Shown: one piece after another, positions 42,678 to 51,975 of the stretch
Layout: each line of letters starts with the position of its first letter
Numbering within the stretch: position 1 is the stretch's first letter
Assembly: GCA_017428385.1 (NCBI GenBank)
Contig: JAFRQX010000019.1
Span: forward strand, 62,001 to 126,000
Origin: Clostridia bacterium
GTDB lineage: Bacteria > Bacillota > Clostridia > Christensenellales > Aristaeellaceae
Direction of reading: 5' to 3'
DNA: 64,000 nucleotides
Notes under the pieces: generated by a model
What the model was told of the DNA's origin: nothing
Seen by the model: the letters and a program-made list of their open reading frames with translations, nothing else
Databases searched by the model: none
Made by a program: the position numbers and the translations under genes

Positions 42678-45320
42678 TCATTTTCCGGAGTTGCTGATAG
42701 CCGCCTGTGCCGCAGCAAGACGGGCAATCGGAACACGGAAGGGAGAACAGCTTACGTAATCCAGACCGATCTTGTGGCAGAATTCCACAGAGCTCGGATC
42801 TCCGCCGTGTTCACCACAGATGCCAACATGCAGTTTCGGGTTAACAGGACGTCCGAGTTCAATTGCCATCTTCATCAGCTTTCCGACACCGGTCTGATCA
42901 AGTTTTGCAAACGGATCATTCTCAAAAATTTTGGTATCGTAATAAGCGCTGAGGAATTTACCTGCGTCATCACGGCTGAAACCGAATGTCATCTGGGTAA
43001 GGTCATTTGTACCGAAGCAGAAGAAATCAGCTTCCGCTGCAATCTCATCAGCGGTCAGGGCTGCACGCGGTATTTCGATCATTGTACCGACTTCGTATTC
43101 CAGTTTTGCTCCTGCATTGGCGATTTCGGCGTCAGCGGTTTCAACAACAACCTTTTTAACATACTTCAGTTCTTTGACTTCGCAAACCAGCGGAATCATG
43201 ATTTCAGGACGAATATGCCAGTCGGGATGTGACTTCTGTGTATTGATTGCAGCTCTGATTACTGCTTTTGTCTGCATTTTGGCAATTTCAGGATAAGTAA
43301 CCGCCAGACGGCATCCGCGATGACCCATCATCGGGTTGAATTCATGAAGTGAAGCAATGATGTTGCGGATGGTTTCTACACTCTTTCCCTGAGCGTCAGC
43401 AAGCTGCCTGATCTCTTCATCATTTGTGGGTACAAACTCATGGAGAGGCGGATCAAGGAACCGGATGCAGACAGGATATCCTTCAAGCGCTTCGTACAGT
43501 TTCTCAAAATCGCTCTGCTGATAAGGAAGAATCTTGTTCAGCGCAGCCTCACGTTCTTCCACGGTATCGGAACAGATCATTTCACGGAAAGCAGCAATAC
43601 GTTCCGGTTCAAAGAACATATGTTCAGTACGGCACAGACCGATGCCCTCGGCACCGAGTTCCCTGGCTTTTTTAGCATCAGCGGGAGTATCGGCATTTGT
43701 GCGCACATGAAGCTTGCGGTATTTGTCTGCCCAGGCCATGATTCTGCCGAATTCACCGGCAATCTTTGCATCAACGGTAGGAATCAGACCGTCATAAATT
43801 CGTCCGGTTGTACCATCGATAGAAATGAAATCTCCTTCATTGAAGGTCTTTCCGGCCAGCTCAAACTTCTTGTTTTCCTCATCCATGGCAATTTCACCAC
43901 AGCCGGAAACACAGCATTTACCCATACCGCGCGCTACAACCGCCGCATGGCTTGTCATACCGCCGCGAACAGTCAGAATACCCTGCGCGCTCTTCATACC
44001 GGTAATATCTTCCGGAGAAGTTTCCAGACGAACCAGTACGACTTTTTCTCCTCTTTCCGCCCATTTTTCAGCATCTTCAGCGGTGAACACAATTTTACCG
44101 CAGGCAGCACCGGGAGAAGCACCCAGTCCTTTTCCGATCGGTTCAGCCTTCTTCAGCGCAGCAGCATCAAACTGAGGATGGAGCAGCGTGTCAAGATTGC
44201 GGGGATCAATCATTGATACAGCTTCTTCTTCAGTGCGCATGCCTTCATCCACAAGATCACACGCGATTTTGAGTGCGGCCTGGGCGGTTCTCTTGCCGTT
44301 ACGGCACTGAAGCATATACAGTTTTCCGTTTTCAACGGTAAACTCCATATCCTGCATATCACGGTAATGCTTTTCAAGCAGGCTGCAGACTTTCTCAAAC
44401 TCAGCATAAGCTTCAGGGAACTGATCCTTCATCTGGGAAATCGGCATGGGCGTACGTACGCCGGCGACAACATCTTCACCCTGGGCATTCACAAGGAACT
44501 CACCCATCAGCTTGTTCTCGCCTGTTGCGGGATCACGGGTAAACGCAACGCCGGTACCGGAATTGTCATTCAGGTTGCCGAATACCATGGGCATAACATT
44601 GACAGCAGTACCCCAGCTGTACGGAATATCATTGTCTCTGCGATAAACGTTTGCGCGGGGGTTGTCCCAGGAACGGAATACTGCTTTCACAGCACCCATC
44701 AGCTGCTCTTTGGGATCAGCAGGGAAATCCTCTCCAATCTTTGACTTGTATTCGGCTTTAAACTGACCGGCCAGTTCTTTCAGATCTTCAGCCGTCAGCT
44801 CCACATCGTACGTGACGCCTTTCTTTGCCTTCATCTCGTCGATCAGCTGTTCAAAATACTTTTTACCGACTTCCATAACCACGTCGGAATACATCTGGAT
44901 AAAACGGCGGTAGCTGTCGTATACGAAACGGGCAAATTTGGGATCGCTGTTTCCGGCAATCATAGCCTCCACGACTTCATCATTCAATCCGAGATTGAGA
45001 ATTGTGTCCATCATGCCAGGCATGGAAGCGCGCGCACCGGAGCGAACGGAAACCAGCAGGGGATTTTTCAGATCGCCAAACTTCTTGCCGTTGATTTCCT
45101 CCATTTTGGAAATGTATTCCATGATCTGTGCCTGAATTTCGTCGTTAATCTGACGACCGTCTTCATAGTACTGGGTACAGGCTTCTGTCGAAATAGTGAA
45201 TCCCTGCGGAACAGGCAGGCCTACTTTGGTCATTTCGGCAAGATTAGCGCCTTTACCGCCAAGCAGTTCACGCATGGTGGCATCGCCTTCAGTGAAGAGG
45301 TACAGATACTTTTTGGACAT
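42678..45320 (-). CDS. ppdK: pyruvate, phosphate dikinase
   Basis: An 880-residue PPDK, converting pyruvate, ATP and Pi to PEP, AMP and PPi (or the reverse in PPi-dependent glycolysis). Domains in order: ATP-grasp with GGKGANLAEMTKVGLPVPQG at the N terminus and VRSGARASMPGMMDT; the phosphohistidine swivelling domain with the catalytic His in GGMTSHAAVVARGMG; and the PEP-binding TIM barrel with GIGLCRTEHMFFE and MIPLVCEVKELK. It has the full length of the dikinase (not PEP synthase). It is monocistronic, with a strong promoter and a hairpin in its 5' leader. Confidence 0.97.
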   Translation of the reverse strand: MSKKYLYLFTEGDATMRELLGGKGANLAEMTKVGLPVPQGFTISTEACTQYYEDGRQINDEIQAQIMEYISKMEEINGKKFGDLKNPLLVSVRSGARASMPGMMDTILNLGLNDEVVEAMIAGNSDPKFARFVYDSYRRFIQMYSDVVMEVGKKYFEQLIDEMKAKKGVTYDVELTAEDLKELAGQFKAEYKSKIGEDFPADPKEQLMGAVKAVFRSWDNPRANVYRRDNDIPYSWGTAVNVMPMVFGNLNDNSGTGVAFTRDPATGENKLMGEFLVNAQGEDVVAGVRTPMPISQMKDQFPEAYAEFEKVCSLLEKHYRDMQDMEFTVENGKLYMLQCRNGKRTAQAALKIACDLVDEGMRTEEEAVSMIDPRNLDTLLHPQFDAAALKKAEPIGKGLGASPGAACGKIVFTAEDAEKWAERGEKVVLVRLETSPEDITGMKSAQGILTVRGGMTSHAAVVARGMGKCCVSGCGEIAMDEENKKFELAGKTFNEGDFISIDGTTGRIYDGLIPTVDAKIAGEFGRIMAWADKYRKLHVRTNADTPADAKKARELGAEGIGLCRTEHMFFEPERIAAFREMICSDTVEEREAALNKILPYQQSDFEKLYEALEGYPVCIRFLDPPLHEFVPTNDEEIRQLADAQGKSVETIRNIIASLHEFNPMMGHRGCRLAVTYPEIAKMQTKAVIRAAINTQKSHPDWHIRPEIMIPLVCEVKELKYVKKVVVETADAEIANAGAKLEYEVGTMIEIPRAALTADEIAAEADFFCFGTNDLTQMTFGFSRDDAGKFLSAYYDTKIFENDPFAKLDQTGVGKLMKMAIELGRPVNPKLHVGICGEHGGDPSSVEFCHKIGLDYVSCSPFRVPIARLAAAQAAISNSGK

Positions 45321-45349
45321 TCAAAATTCCTCCCCGATCATATTCACGG

Positions 45350-45376
45350 AACGGCTTACAGTCCTTGAAAGCCGTT
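45350..45376 (-). repeat. hairpin in the ppdK 5' leader
   Basis: 8 bp inverted repeat AACGGCTT/AAGCCGTT (45350-45357 with 45369-45376) with an 11 nt loop, lying between the ppdK promoter and its ribosome site. No terminator T run follows; it may affect mRNA stability. Confidence 0.45.
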
Positions 45377-45392
45377 ACTTATCCATCAATTT

Positions 45393-45421
45393 ATTATAAG
45401 AGCAGAAAAGATACAATGCAA
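45393..45421 (-). promoter_or_regulatory. promoter of ppdK
   Basis: Minus strand TTGCAT (45416-45421), 17 nt spacer, TATAAT (45393-45398). Confidence 0.7.
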
Positions 45422-45469
45422 GTATTTTCTTTTATCCGGCACTTGCTTCTGTCGTTTTGCCGCGGGTTT

Positions 45470-47191
45470 TTACATTTTCTTCCTTTGATGCTTTATTGAA
45501 TCTGCTGCAGATATCAGTCGCTCTGCATATGCGTTGGATTCAACTGTAATGCCGTCTGCACCGCTGATCATTCTTCCTACCTCAGCGATTCTATCCTTCC
45601 GCCCGAGTTCCGTGACAGAAGTATGCGTTCTGTTGCCCGAAACAGTTTTCTGTACCAGGTAATGATAATCTGATGCTGCCGCAATCTGCGGAAGATGAGT
45701 AACACAGATTACCTGTTTTTCACAGGAGATGGACATCATTTTTTCAGCTACAACCTGGGCCATACGCCCGCTTATGCCTGTATCGATTTCATCAAAGACC
45801 ATGGACTCCACTCCGGAATGTGAAGTTTCCATTGTTTTAACCGCCAGCATGATTCGGCTCAGTTCACCGCCTGAAGCTATTTTCGCCAACGGTTTTAAGG
45901 GTTCTCCCGGATTGGGGCTGATCATGAATTCGATTCTGTCATCTCCATGTTCAGAAGGCATAATGGGCTTCCCGGTTTCATTGGGCTTAAACGCAACACT
46001 GAAAACAGTGTTCCCCATTCCCAGGTCTCCGAGTTCCTTCATCATCTTTTTTTCAAAAGCAGATGCAAGTTTTTTTCTGGACTCTGTCAGTTCTTTGGCC
46101 GCACCTCTGTAGAGGCTCAGCGTTTTTTTATGTTCAGAAGACATCCTGTTAACTTCATCTTCCAGATTAACCAGAGTTTTGTATTCTTCTTCCAGTCCTG
46201 CGGTATAATCCTGTATTTCCGATGATGTTATTCCGTATTTACGTTCCAGACGATGAATCAGGTCAAGCCTTTGATCTATCCGCTCGACATCTTCCGGATT
46301 GAATCCAAGCCGGTCTGACATCTGGCTGATCTGATAAGCTATTTCTTCCAGTTCAAAGAACAAAGATTCACTCCTGTCACTGATTTCTTTGATCTCAATA
46401 CTTTTTTCCGAAAGAGACTTCATCAGAGCTGAGGCTGCTTTAATCTCTGAGAGTGCGGAAAACCCGTCTTCATTCCCGGACAGATGTTCCCTTATTTCTT
46501 TAAGCATTTCTGATTTTTTCAGAATTTCTTCGGCTTTTTTCCTTTCCTTCAGGAGTTGCTCTGCTTCTCCGTTCCGGATATGCGCCTTCCGCAGTTCTTC
46601 AAGATCATGTTCAAGTGAATTGAGCTTAGACTCTCTGTTTTCATTTTTTTTAACCAGACGTGCGTATGCTCTGTGATTATTCAGGAAAGCTTCACAGCTT
46701 TCGCCAACTTTGTCCAGAAGCAGTTTGTGTTTTTCATCACCGGTCTGATCGAGAAACTCCAGATGCATATCCGGATCTGTAAGGAATCTGTGATCATTCT
46801 GTCCATGAAGATCAAGCAGCCAGCCGGCCAGATCCCTGAGTCTCGCAACCGGAATCATCACGCCGCAGACCCGGCATATGTTTTTACCTCCGGTGGATAT
46901 TTCCCTGTATATTGTTATATTTTCACCGTCATATTCAATGCCTTCCTGGTCCATGAATGCCTGAACGTTTCTGTTTTCCCGGACTGAAAACTCAGCCTCT
47001 ACAGACGCCTTTTCGCATCCGGTACGGATCAGGTCCCTGTCTGCCCTTCCTCCGAGGATAAGCGTTACCGCATCGACAACAATGCTTTTTCCGGCACCCG
47101 TCTCTCCAGTCAGAGCCTGCATGCCTTCATGAAATTGAATCGTAACATCATCGATAAGAGCAATTTGATGAATCGTTAAGGATTTTAACAT
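45470..47191 (-). CDS. recN: DNA repair protein RecN
   Basis: A 573-residue SMC-like ATPase in double-strand break repair. The N-terminal head has MQALTGETGAGKSIVVDAV (Walker A near 29-36) and ILGGRAD; a long coiled-coil region spans about 150-360 (rich in Glu and Lys); the C-terminal head shows LAKIASGGELSRIMLAVKTM (ABC signature) and ESMVFDEIDTGISGRMAQVV (Walker B). It follows argR after 13 nt in the conserved nadK-argR-recN order. Confidence 0.97.
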   Translation of the reverse strand: MLKSLTIHQIALIDDVTIQFHEGMQALTGETGAGKSIVVDAVTLILGGRADRDLIRTGCEKASVEAEFSVRENRNVQAFMDQEGIEYDGENITIYREISTGGKNICRVCGVMIPVARLRDLAGWLLDLHGQNDHRFLTDPDMHLEFLDQTGDEKHKLLLDKVGESCEAFLNNHRAYARLVKKNENRESKLNSLEHDLEELRKAHIRNGEAEQLLKERKKAEEILKKSEMLKEIREHLSGNEDGFSALSEIKAASALMKSLSEKSIEIKEISDRSESLFFELEEIAYQISQMSDRLGFNPEDVERIDQRLDLIHRLERKYGITSSEIQDYTAGLEEEYKTLVNLEDEVNRMSSEHKKTLSLYRGAAKELTESRKKLASAFEKKMMKELGDLGMGNTVFSVAFKPNETGKPIMPSEHGDDRIEFMISPNPGEPLKPLAKIASGGELSRIMLAVKTMETSHSGVESMVFDEIDTGISGRMAQVVAEKMMSISCEKQVICVTHLPQIAAASDYHYLVQKTVSGNRTHTSVTELGRKDRIAEVGRMISGADGITVESNAYAERLISAADSIKHQRKKM

Positions 47192-47204
47192 ATACAGCTC
47201 CCGT

Positions 47205-47660
47205 TTATCTGTGATCAGTCAGTTTACGGATTCTGTTCGTGATTTCAGCTGTATCCGCAGCGTCTCTGGCTACAATAAAAATTGTATTATCTCCGGCAAT
47301 TGTGCCAAGTATTTCTTCCCATCCGAGATTGTCCAGTGCTTCTGCTGCCACATTGGCAGATCCGCTGAGTGTCTTGACAACAATCATATTTCCGGAAAAA
47401 TCAACATTTACCAGGGAATCATTCAGGATTCTGGTCAGTCTGTCGCTGACTGCGGTTTCGTGTCTCTCCGGTTTGGCATATTTGAAACCGCCGCCATTCG
47501 CAGCCACCTTGATCAGTTTCAGCTCCCTGATATCCCTGGAAACAGTGGCCTGCGTAACTTTATATCCTGTTTTCCGAAGCTCTGATGCAAGTTCCTCCTG
47601 CGTTTCCACGTCTCTTTCCCTGATAATCCGTAAAATTTCATCCTGTCGACTGGATTTCAT
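47205..47660 (-). CDS. argR: arginine repressor
   Basis: A 151-residue ArgR/AhrC: the N-terminal winged helix (RQDEILRIIRERDVETQEEL, TQATVSRDIRELKLIKV) binds ARG boxes, and the C-terminal domain (LGWEEILGTIAGDNTIFIVA) binds arginine and forms the hexamer. GAGAGGAA precedes the ATG. Its place directly upstream of recN is conserved across Bacillota. No ARG box was identified in this window. Confidence 0.96.
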   Translation of the reverse strand: MKSSRQDEILRIIRERDVETQEELASELRKTGYKVTQATVSRDIRELKLIKVAANGGGFKYAKPERHETAVSDRLTRILNDSLVNVDFSGNMIVVKTLSGSANVAAEALDNLGWEEILGTIAGDNTIFIVARDAADTAEITNRIRKLTDHR

Positions 47661-47687
47661 ACCGGCGTTCCTCTCTGTTCTTTTTTA

Positions 47688-48500
47688 TTATGAACCCCAT
47701 TCACTGAGTTTTCTGCGTGTCAATCCGAAAAAATCATATGGATGCAGACGAATCAGGCTGATTTTCCGGTCAGTACCGGTGACATGTACTGTATCTCCGG
47801 CGCTTAGACTTCCCATGTTCTGCCCGTCGATCTGAAGTTCTGCGGTTTGTTCCCTTTCCGGTTTCAGCAAAAGCCGGATATCTGCTTTTCCCGAAACAAT
47901 GCAGGGGCAGTGCTGCATACTGTGCGGACATACAGGCGTAATAATCATACAGTTCATTCCGGGCTCTACAATCGGACCTCCGGCCGAAAGTGAGTAACCG
48001 GTTGATCCTGTCGGTGTTGCCACGATAATTCCGTCTGCAGTAAACGTGCAGTATTCTTTTCTGTCCACCGTGACGTCAACACGAATCAGCCTTGCGTATC
48101 CGCCGCGTGTGATCACGGCATCATTTAAAGCGTAGTATTCATCACCTGTACGGTTATTGACCACATGCAGAAGACTTCTGTATTCCACATGGTACCGGTC
48201 GTTTATAATGGCAGTAAGCGCATCCTCCAGGTGCTCCGGATCTTCTTCAGTCAGGAAACCGACAGTTCCCAGATTGATGCCAAGCAGTGGAATATCATAT
48301 TCCATTGCATATCTTGCCCCGATCAGAAGCGTACCGTCGCCGCCAAAGGTAACGATCAGATCCGGTTTAATTTGACATTCTTCCGTCTGAGGATTAAACG
48401 TCAGAATATGATGACGATGAAAAAAAGCGGAAGCTTTCTCAGCATATTTCACCGCATCCTGGTTTTCCACATTCAGAATCAGTCCGGCTGCTTTCAACAT
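47688..48500 (-). CDS. nadK: NAD kinase
   Basis: A 270-residue NAD kinase (NAD to NADP). It shows DLIVTFGGDGTLLIGARYAM (GGDGT loop), LLGINLGTVGFLTEEDPEHL, YALNDAVITRGGYAR (the NE/D motif) and ADGIIVATPTGSTGYSLSAG. The ATG at 48500 with GGGAGGA upstream starts the correct N terminus (MLKAAGLILN); a longer frame to 48599 reads through the promoter. It heads nadK-argR-recN. Confidence 0.95.
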   Translation of the reverse strand: MLKAAGLILNVENQDAVKYAEKASAFFHRHHILTFNPQTEECQIKPDLIVTFGGDGTLLIGARYAMEYDIPLLGINLGTVGFLTEEDPEHLEDALTAIINDRYHVEYRSLLHVVNNRTGDEYYALNDAVITRGGYARLIRVDVTVDRKEYCTFTADGIIVATPTGSTGYSLSAGGPIVEPGMNCMIITPVCPHSMQHCPCIVSGKADIRLLLKPEREQTAELQIDGQNMGSLSAGDTVHVTGTDRKISLIRLHPYDFFGLTRRKLSEWGS

Positions 48501-48523
48501 TTGCTTCTTTCCTCCCGAAGGAT

Positions 48524-48553
48524 TTGACAAAATAGTATCACAACCTGTATATA
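48524..48553 (+). promoter_or_regulatory. candidate promoter of the RluA-type gene
   Basis: TTGACA (48524-48529), 18 nt spacer, TATATA (48548-48553). It overlaps the nadK promoter on the other strand. Confidence 0.5.
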
Positions 48554-48560
48554 TACTCAA
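48532..48560 (-). promoter_or_regulatory. candidate promoter of nadK-argR-recN
   Basis: Minus strand TTGAGT (48555-48560), 17 nt spacer, TACTAT (48532-48537). Confidence 0.5.
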
Positions 48561-48623
48561 GAGATACGGTTTTTTTTGTATATTGATGAATATATGCAAA
48601 ATGCAGAAAGGGATGTACAGTGA

Positions 48624-49274
48624 ATGATTCCGGTTCTGTATACTGACAAAGAATTTTTAGTCTGCAGCAAACCCGTCGGTACGCTGTCCGAATCTCCAGG
48701 ACTGCCCGATATGCTTCAGGAGCAGCTGGGCTGCAGGTTTTTTCCTGTTCACCGCCTCGACCAGGGCACCGGAGGCGTATGTGTGCTTGCTGCTTCCGCT
48801 TATGCATGTACAGGGCTTCAGAAGCTTTTCCAGGAAGGAAAAGTGGGGAAAGAATACCTTGCGGTGATATCCGGAAAACCGGTAGAACAAAACGGATCTT
48901 TCCGGGATTATCTCTATCACGATAAAAGATCCAATAAAACCTATGTTGTCAAACAAAAAAGAAAAGGTGTGAAAGAAGCTCTTTGTGACTGGCATATTAT
49001 CGGTACAGCTGTCTTCAATGATCAGCCTCTGACCCTTGTGCGTGTATCGCTGCACACAGGACGCACTCATCAGATCCGTGTACAGTTTGCCTCCCGCGGT
49101 TTCCCGCTCGTGGGCGACCGGAAGTACGGCAGCCGTATCAAAGCATCCTCACCGGCATTATGGGCATACAGCCTGTCTTTTCCGCATCCGCGGAATACAG
49201 AGAAGCATGTGGCTGTTTCCTCTCTTCCTGACGAAGCTTTCCCCTGGATGCTTTTTGATTTGTCTGCTTTATGA
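48624..49274 (+). CDS. RluA family pseudouridine synthase
   Basis: A 216-residue pseudouridine synthase with the catalytic FFPVHRLDQGTGGVCVLAAS (HRLDxxTxG; Asp near 46), YLAVISGKPVEQ, VRVSLHTGRTHQIRVQFASR and GDRKYGSR. There is no S4 domain, so it is a short RluA/TruC-like type. The target base is unknown. It is the only plus-strand gene between tlyA and nadK, and its last 6 nt overlap the convergent tlyA end. Spacing of AAAGGGATG to ATG is a little long. Confidence 0.88.
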   Translation: MIPVLYTDKEFLVCSKPVGTLSESPGLPDMLQEQLGCRFFPVHRLDQGTGGVCVLAASAYACTGLQKLFQEGKVGKEYLAVISGKPVEQNGSFRDYLYHDKRSNKTYVVKQKRKGVKEALCDWHIIGTAVFNDQPLTLVRVSLHTGRTHQIRVQFASRGFPLVGDRKYGSRIKASSPALWAYSLSFPHPRNTEKHVAVSSLPDEAFPWMLFDLSAL

Positions 49275-50084
49275 ATGGATCATGCTTTCGTGAGCCTCGT
49301 TCACAACAGCATGGATTTTATCAGAAGTGATACTCATTCTGTTTCCGTCCTGTTTTCTGATCTCAGCCAGGAATTCTATATTGCCTTTCGGCCCGGTAAT
49401 GGGTGAATAATCCAGGTTAACCGTGCACCATCCCATCTGTTCAGTAAAAGCAACTATATTAGAAATAACACTCCTGTGTATCTCAGGATCGCGTACCACT
49501 CCGTTTTTACCCACATTCTCCCTGCCTGCTTCAAACTGGGGTTTGATCAGCGTATAAAACACACCCTGATCTCCCATGATTTCTGCAGCTGCCGGCAGGA
49601 TCAGACGGATTGAGATAAAGCTGACATCCATCACTGTTATCTCGGGTTTATCCGAAAACATGCCGCTTTCCAGAAACCTTGCATTTGTTCTTTCCATTAC
49701 AGTGACCCGCGGGTCATTACGCAGTTTCCAGTCCAGCTGCCCGTATCCTACGTCAATTGAATAAACAATCCTTGCGCCGTTCCGAAGACAGACATCGGTA
49801 AAGCCTCCTGTACTCGATCCGATGTCCATAATCACCCGGTCTTTCAGGTCTGCGTCAAATACACGCACAGCCTTCTCCAGTTTCAGTGCGCCCCTGCTGA
49901 CATATTCGTTTTCAGAAGATTTCAGAGTAAGAATTTCCTGGTTTCCAATGCTTTCGGATGCCTTGTTGATTCTTCTTTCCCCAACAAAAACGCGGCCCTC
50001 CATGATCGCGGCCTGTGCCCGTTCCCTGCTTTCACACAGATGCTGCTGTACCAGCGCTATATCCGCTCTGATTTTATCGGCCAC
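49269..50084 (-). CDS. tlyA: TlyA family RNA 2'-O-methyltransferase
   Basis: A 271-residue TlyA: an N-terminal S4 domain (VQQHLCESRERAQAAIMEGR) followed by an FtsJ-type methyltransferase with VIMDIGSSTGGFTDVCLRNG (SAM site), MDVSFISIRLILPAA and LIKPQFEAGR. Family members methylate cytidines of 16S and 23S rRNA (some only one); the name 'hemolysin' is historical. The start is GTG at 50082-50084 with AAGGGAG 9 nt upstream. It overlaps dxs by 11 nt. The gene order dxs-tlyA is conserved. Confidence 0.94.
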   Translation of the reverse strand: MADKIRADIALVQQHLCESRERAQAAIMEGRVFVGERRINKASESIGNQEILTLKSSENEYVSRGALKLEKAVRVFDADLKDRVIMDIGSSTGGFTDVCLRNGARIVYSIDVGYGQLDWKLRNDPRVTVMERTNARFLESGMFSDKPEITVMDVSFISIRLILPAAAEIMGDQGVFYTLIKPQFEAGRENVGKNGVVRDPEIHRSVISNIVAFTEQMGWCTVNLDYSPITGPKGNIEFLAEIRKQDGNRMSITSDKIHAVVNEAHESMIHS

Positions 50085-51963
50085 CGGCGTTTTCTCCCTT
50101 CATTTTGCGGTATATGTCTTCCGCAAGTGATTCCGCATCCAGTTTTGCATCCCTGATCAGTCTCTCATGATCTCCATGCTGAATATAGCAGTCCCTGACT
50201 GCATAACAGAAAGCGGGAACATTGTAACCCATATCGAGACAGTATCTGCTTACATATTCTCCGAATCCTCCTGCCAGCATGTGTTCTTCCATGGTATACA
50301 CCTGCACATTCTGAGGCATGGAAGCAAGATATTCTTCGTCCAGAGGTTTCACAGTTGAACAGTTCATAACGCAGGTGCTGATTCCATGCTGTTCAAGGAT
50401 GCATGCAGTATCCATTGCCTTCGGAACCATGGATCCAACCGCCAGCAGGATCACATCACTGCCCGCCTTCAGTTCCAGCCATTTTCCGGCTTCAAAGGGG
50501 CGGTCTGCTTTCTGTTGCTGAACCGGTTTGATCGATTTCGGATAACGAATAACACATGGTCCGTTGTGCCCGATGCTCCACCGCAGCATACTGATCAGTT
50601 CCTGTGAAGATGACGGAGCCAGAACTGTCATGCCGGGAACCGGTATCGTCATGGAAAAATCAAACAAACCGTGATGTGTCTGCCCGTCTTCCCCGCCGAT
50701 ACCGCTTCTGTCCAACAGGAATACCACAGGCAGATTCTGCATACATACATCATGAATCATCTGATCGTAGCACCGCTGGAAAAAGCTTGCATAAACCGCA
50801 ACATACGGTCTCATACCGCCTGCTGCCAGACCTGCTGCCATTGTCACCGCATGTTCCTCTGCAATTCCCACATCAATGAGGCGGTCCGGGAAACGTTCCG
50901 CAAAATGATCAAGGCCCGTCCCGAGCTTCATAGCTGCGGTGATGGCAACAATTCTCTTATCATTTTCAGACAGGTCAGCCAATGTATCCGCCATGATATG
51001 TCCCCAGGACGGAGACTGCGGCTTATCTATCCGATACCCGGTTTCAACATAGAACGGCGGAGTACCGTGAAAAGCCTCCGGACGCTCTTCTGCCTTATCG
51101 TATCCATACCCTTTTTTTGTCAGGACCTGTATAACACAGGGACCTTTTCTGTATCTAGCCTGCCGGAAAGCCTTCTCCATTTCTTCTATATCGTGTCCGT
51201 TGATCGGACCGTAATACTCAAACCCGAGCGCCTCAAAAAATCCGGTTTCATTGTCTCTGACAACCAGTGAACGAAGAACTTTCTTGATGCTGTGAATCAC
51301 CCTGTATAACGGTTTACCGATAACAGGAAGCTGATTAAGGTGCCGTACATGCTGTTTTGCGCTTTGCCAGCCCGCACTGATCCGGAGGCGCGTAAGGTAC
51401 TGAGAAAGTGCGCCGACATTAGGTGCGATGCTCATTTCATTATCATTCAGCACAACAATCATATTCGTTTTGCTGTTTCCGGCATCATTCAGCGCTTCGT
51501 AGCACATGCCGCCTGTAAGCGCTCCGTCACCTACAACAGCAATCACATCATAATGCTCGTTCTGATAATCCCTCGCTCTCGCCATACCAAGTGCGGCAGA
51601 GATGGCCGTGCTTGCGTGTCCTGTTTCAAAACAATCATACGGACTTTCACATCTTTTGGGAAATCCTGACAATCCTCCGTAAGAACGAAGTGTTGAAAAC
51701 CGGTCATACCGGCCTGTGATTATCTTGTGTATGTAGCTCTGGTGTCCCACGTCAAAAACAACTTTATCTTCAGGCATATGAAACACACGGTGCAACGCCA
51801 GCGTAAGCTCTACCACACCGAGATTGGACGCCAGATGACCGCCGTTGGAGGAAACAGTGGAAATCAGTGATTTCCGGATCTCCCCAGCAAGCTGTTCCAG
51901 CTGTTCATAGCTCATTCCATCCAGATCGCGCGGAGATTTTATTTTTTCCAGCATCTTTGACAT
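50074..51963 (-). CDS. dxs: 1-deoxy-D-xylulose-5-phosphate synthase
   Basis: A 629-residue TPP enzyme, first step of the MEP isoprenoid pathway (pyruvate + glyceraldehyde-3-P). It shows GGHLASNLGVVELTLALHRV, VVFDVGHQSYIHKIITGR, the TPP motif VVGDGALTGGMCYEALNDAG, a glycine-rich NDNEMSIAPNVGALS, and in the C half MAAGLAAGGMRPYVAVYASF and DRSGIGGEDGQTHHG. It pairs functionally with ispDF at 31106. It lies 12 nt downstream of ddl in a long minus-strand operon. Confidence 0.97.
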   Translation of the reverse strand: MSKMLEKIKSPRDLDGMSYEQLEQLAGEIRKSLISTVSSNGGHLASNLGVVELTLALHRVFHMPEDKVVFDVGHQSYIHKIITGRYDRFSTLRSYGGLSGFPKRCESPYDCFETGHASTAISAALGMARARDYQNEHYDVIAVVGDGALTGGMCYEALNDAGNSKTNMIVVLNDNEMSIAPNVGALSQYLTRLRISAGWQSAKQHVRHLNQLPVIGKPLYRVIHSIKKVLRSLVVRDNETGFFEALGFEYYGPINGHDIEEMEKAFRQARYRKGPCVIQVLTKKGYGYDKAEERPEAFHGTPPFYVETGYRIDKPQSPSWGHIMADTLADLSENDKRIVAITAAMKLGTGLDHFAERFPDRLIDVGIAEEHAVTMAAGLAAGGMRPYVAVYASFFQRCYDQMIHDVCMQNLPVVFLLDRSGIGGEDGQTHHGLFDFSMTIPVPGMTVLAPSSSQELISMLRWSIGHNGPCVIRYPKSIKPVQQQKADRPFEAGKWLELKAGSDVILLAVGSMVPKAMDTACILEQHGISTCVMNCSTVKPLDEEYLASMPQNVQVYTMEEHMLAGGFGEYVSRYCLDMGYNVPAFCYAVRDCYIQHGDHERLIRDAKLDAESLAEDIYRKMKGENAGGR

Positions 51964-51975
51964 GACATCCCTTCG

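Noticed and set aside
43440-44216. 258-residue plus-strand frame
   Set aside because: Lies antisense within the strongly conserved ppdK; a shadow of that gene's codons.
49269-50084. Annotation of TlyA as a hemolysin
   Set aside because: The S4 plus FtsJ-type methyltransferase motifs show an rRNA methyltransferase; the toxin name is historical.
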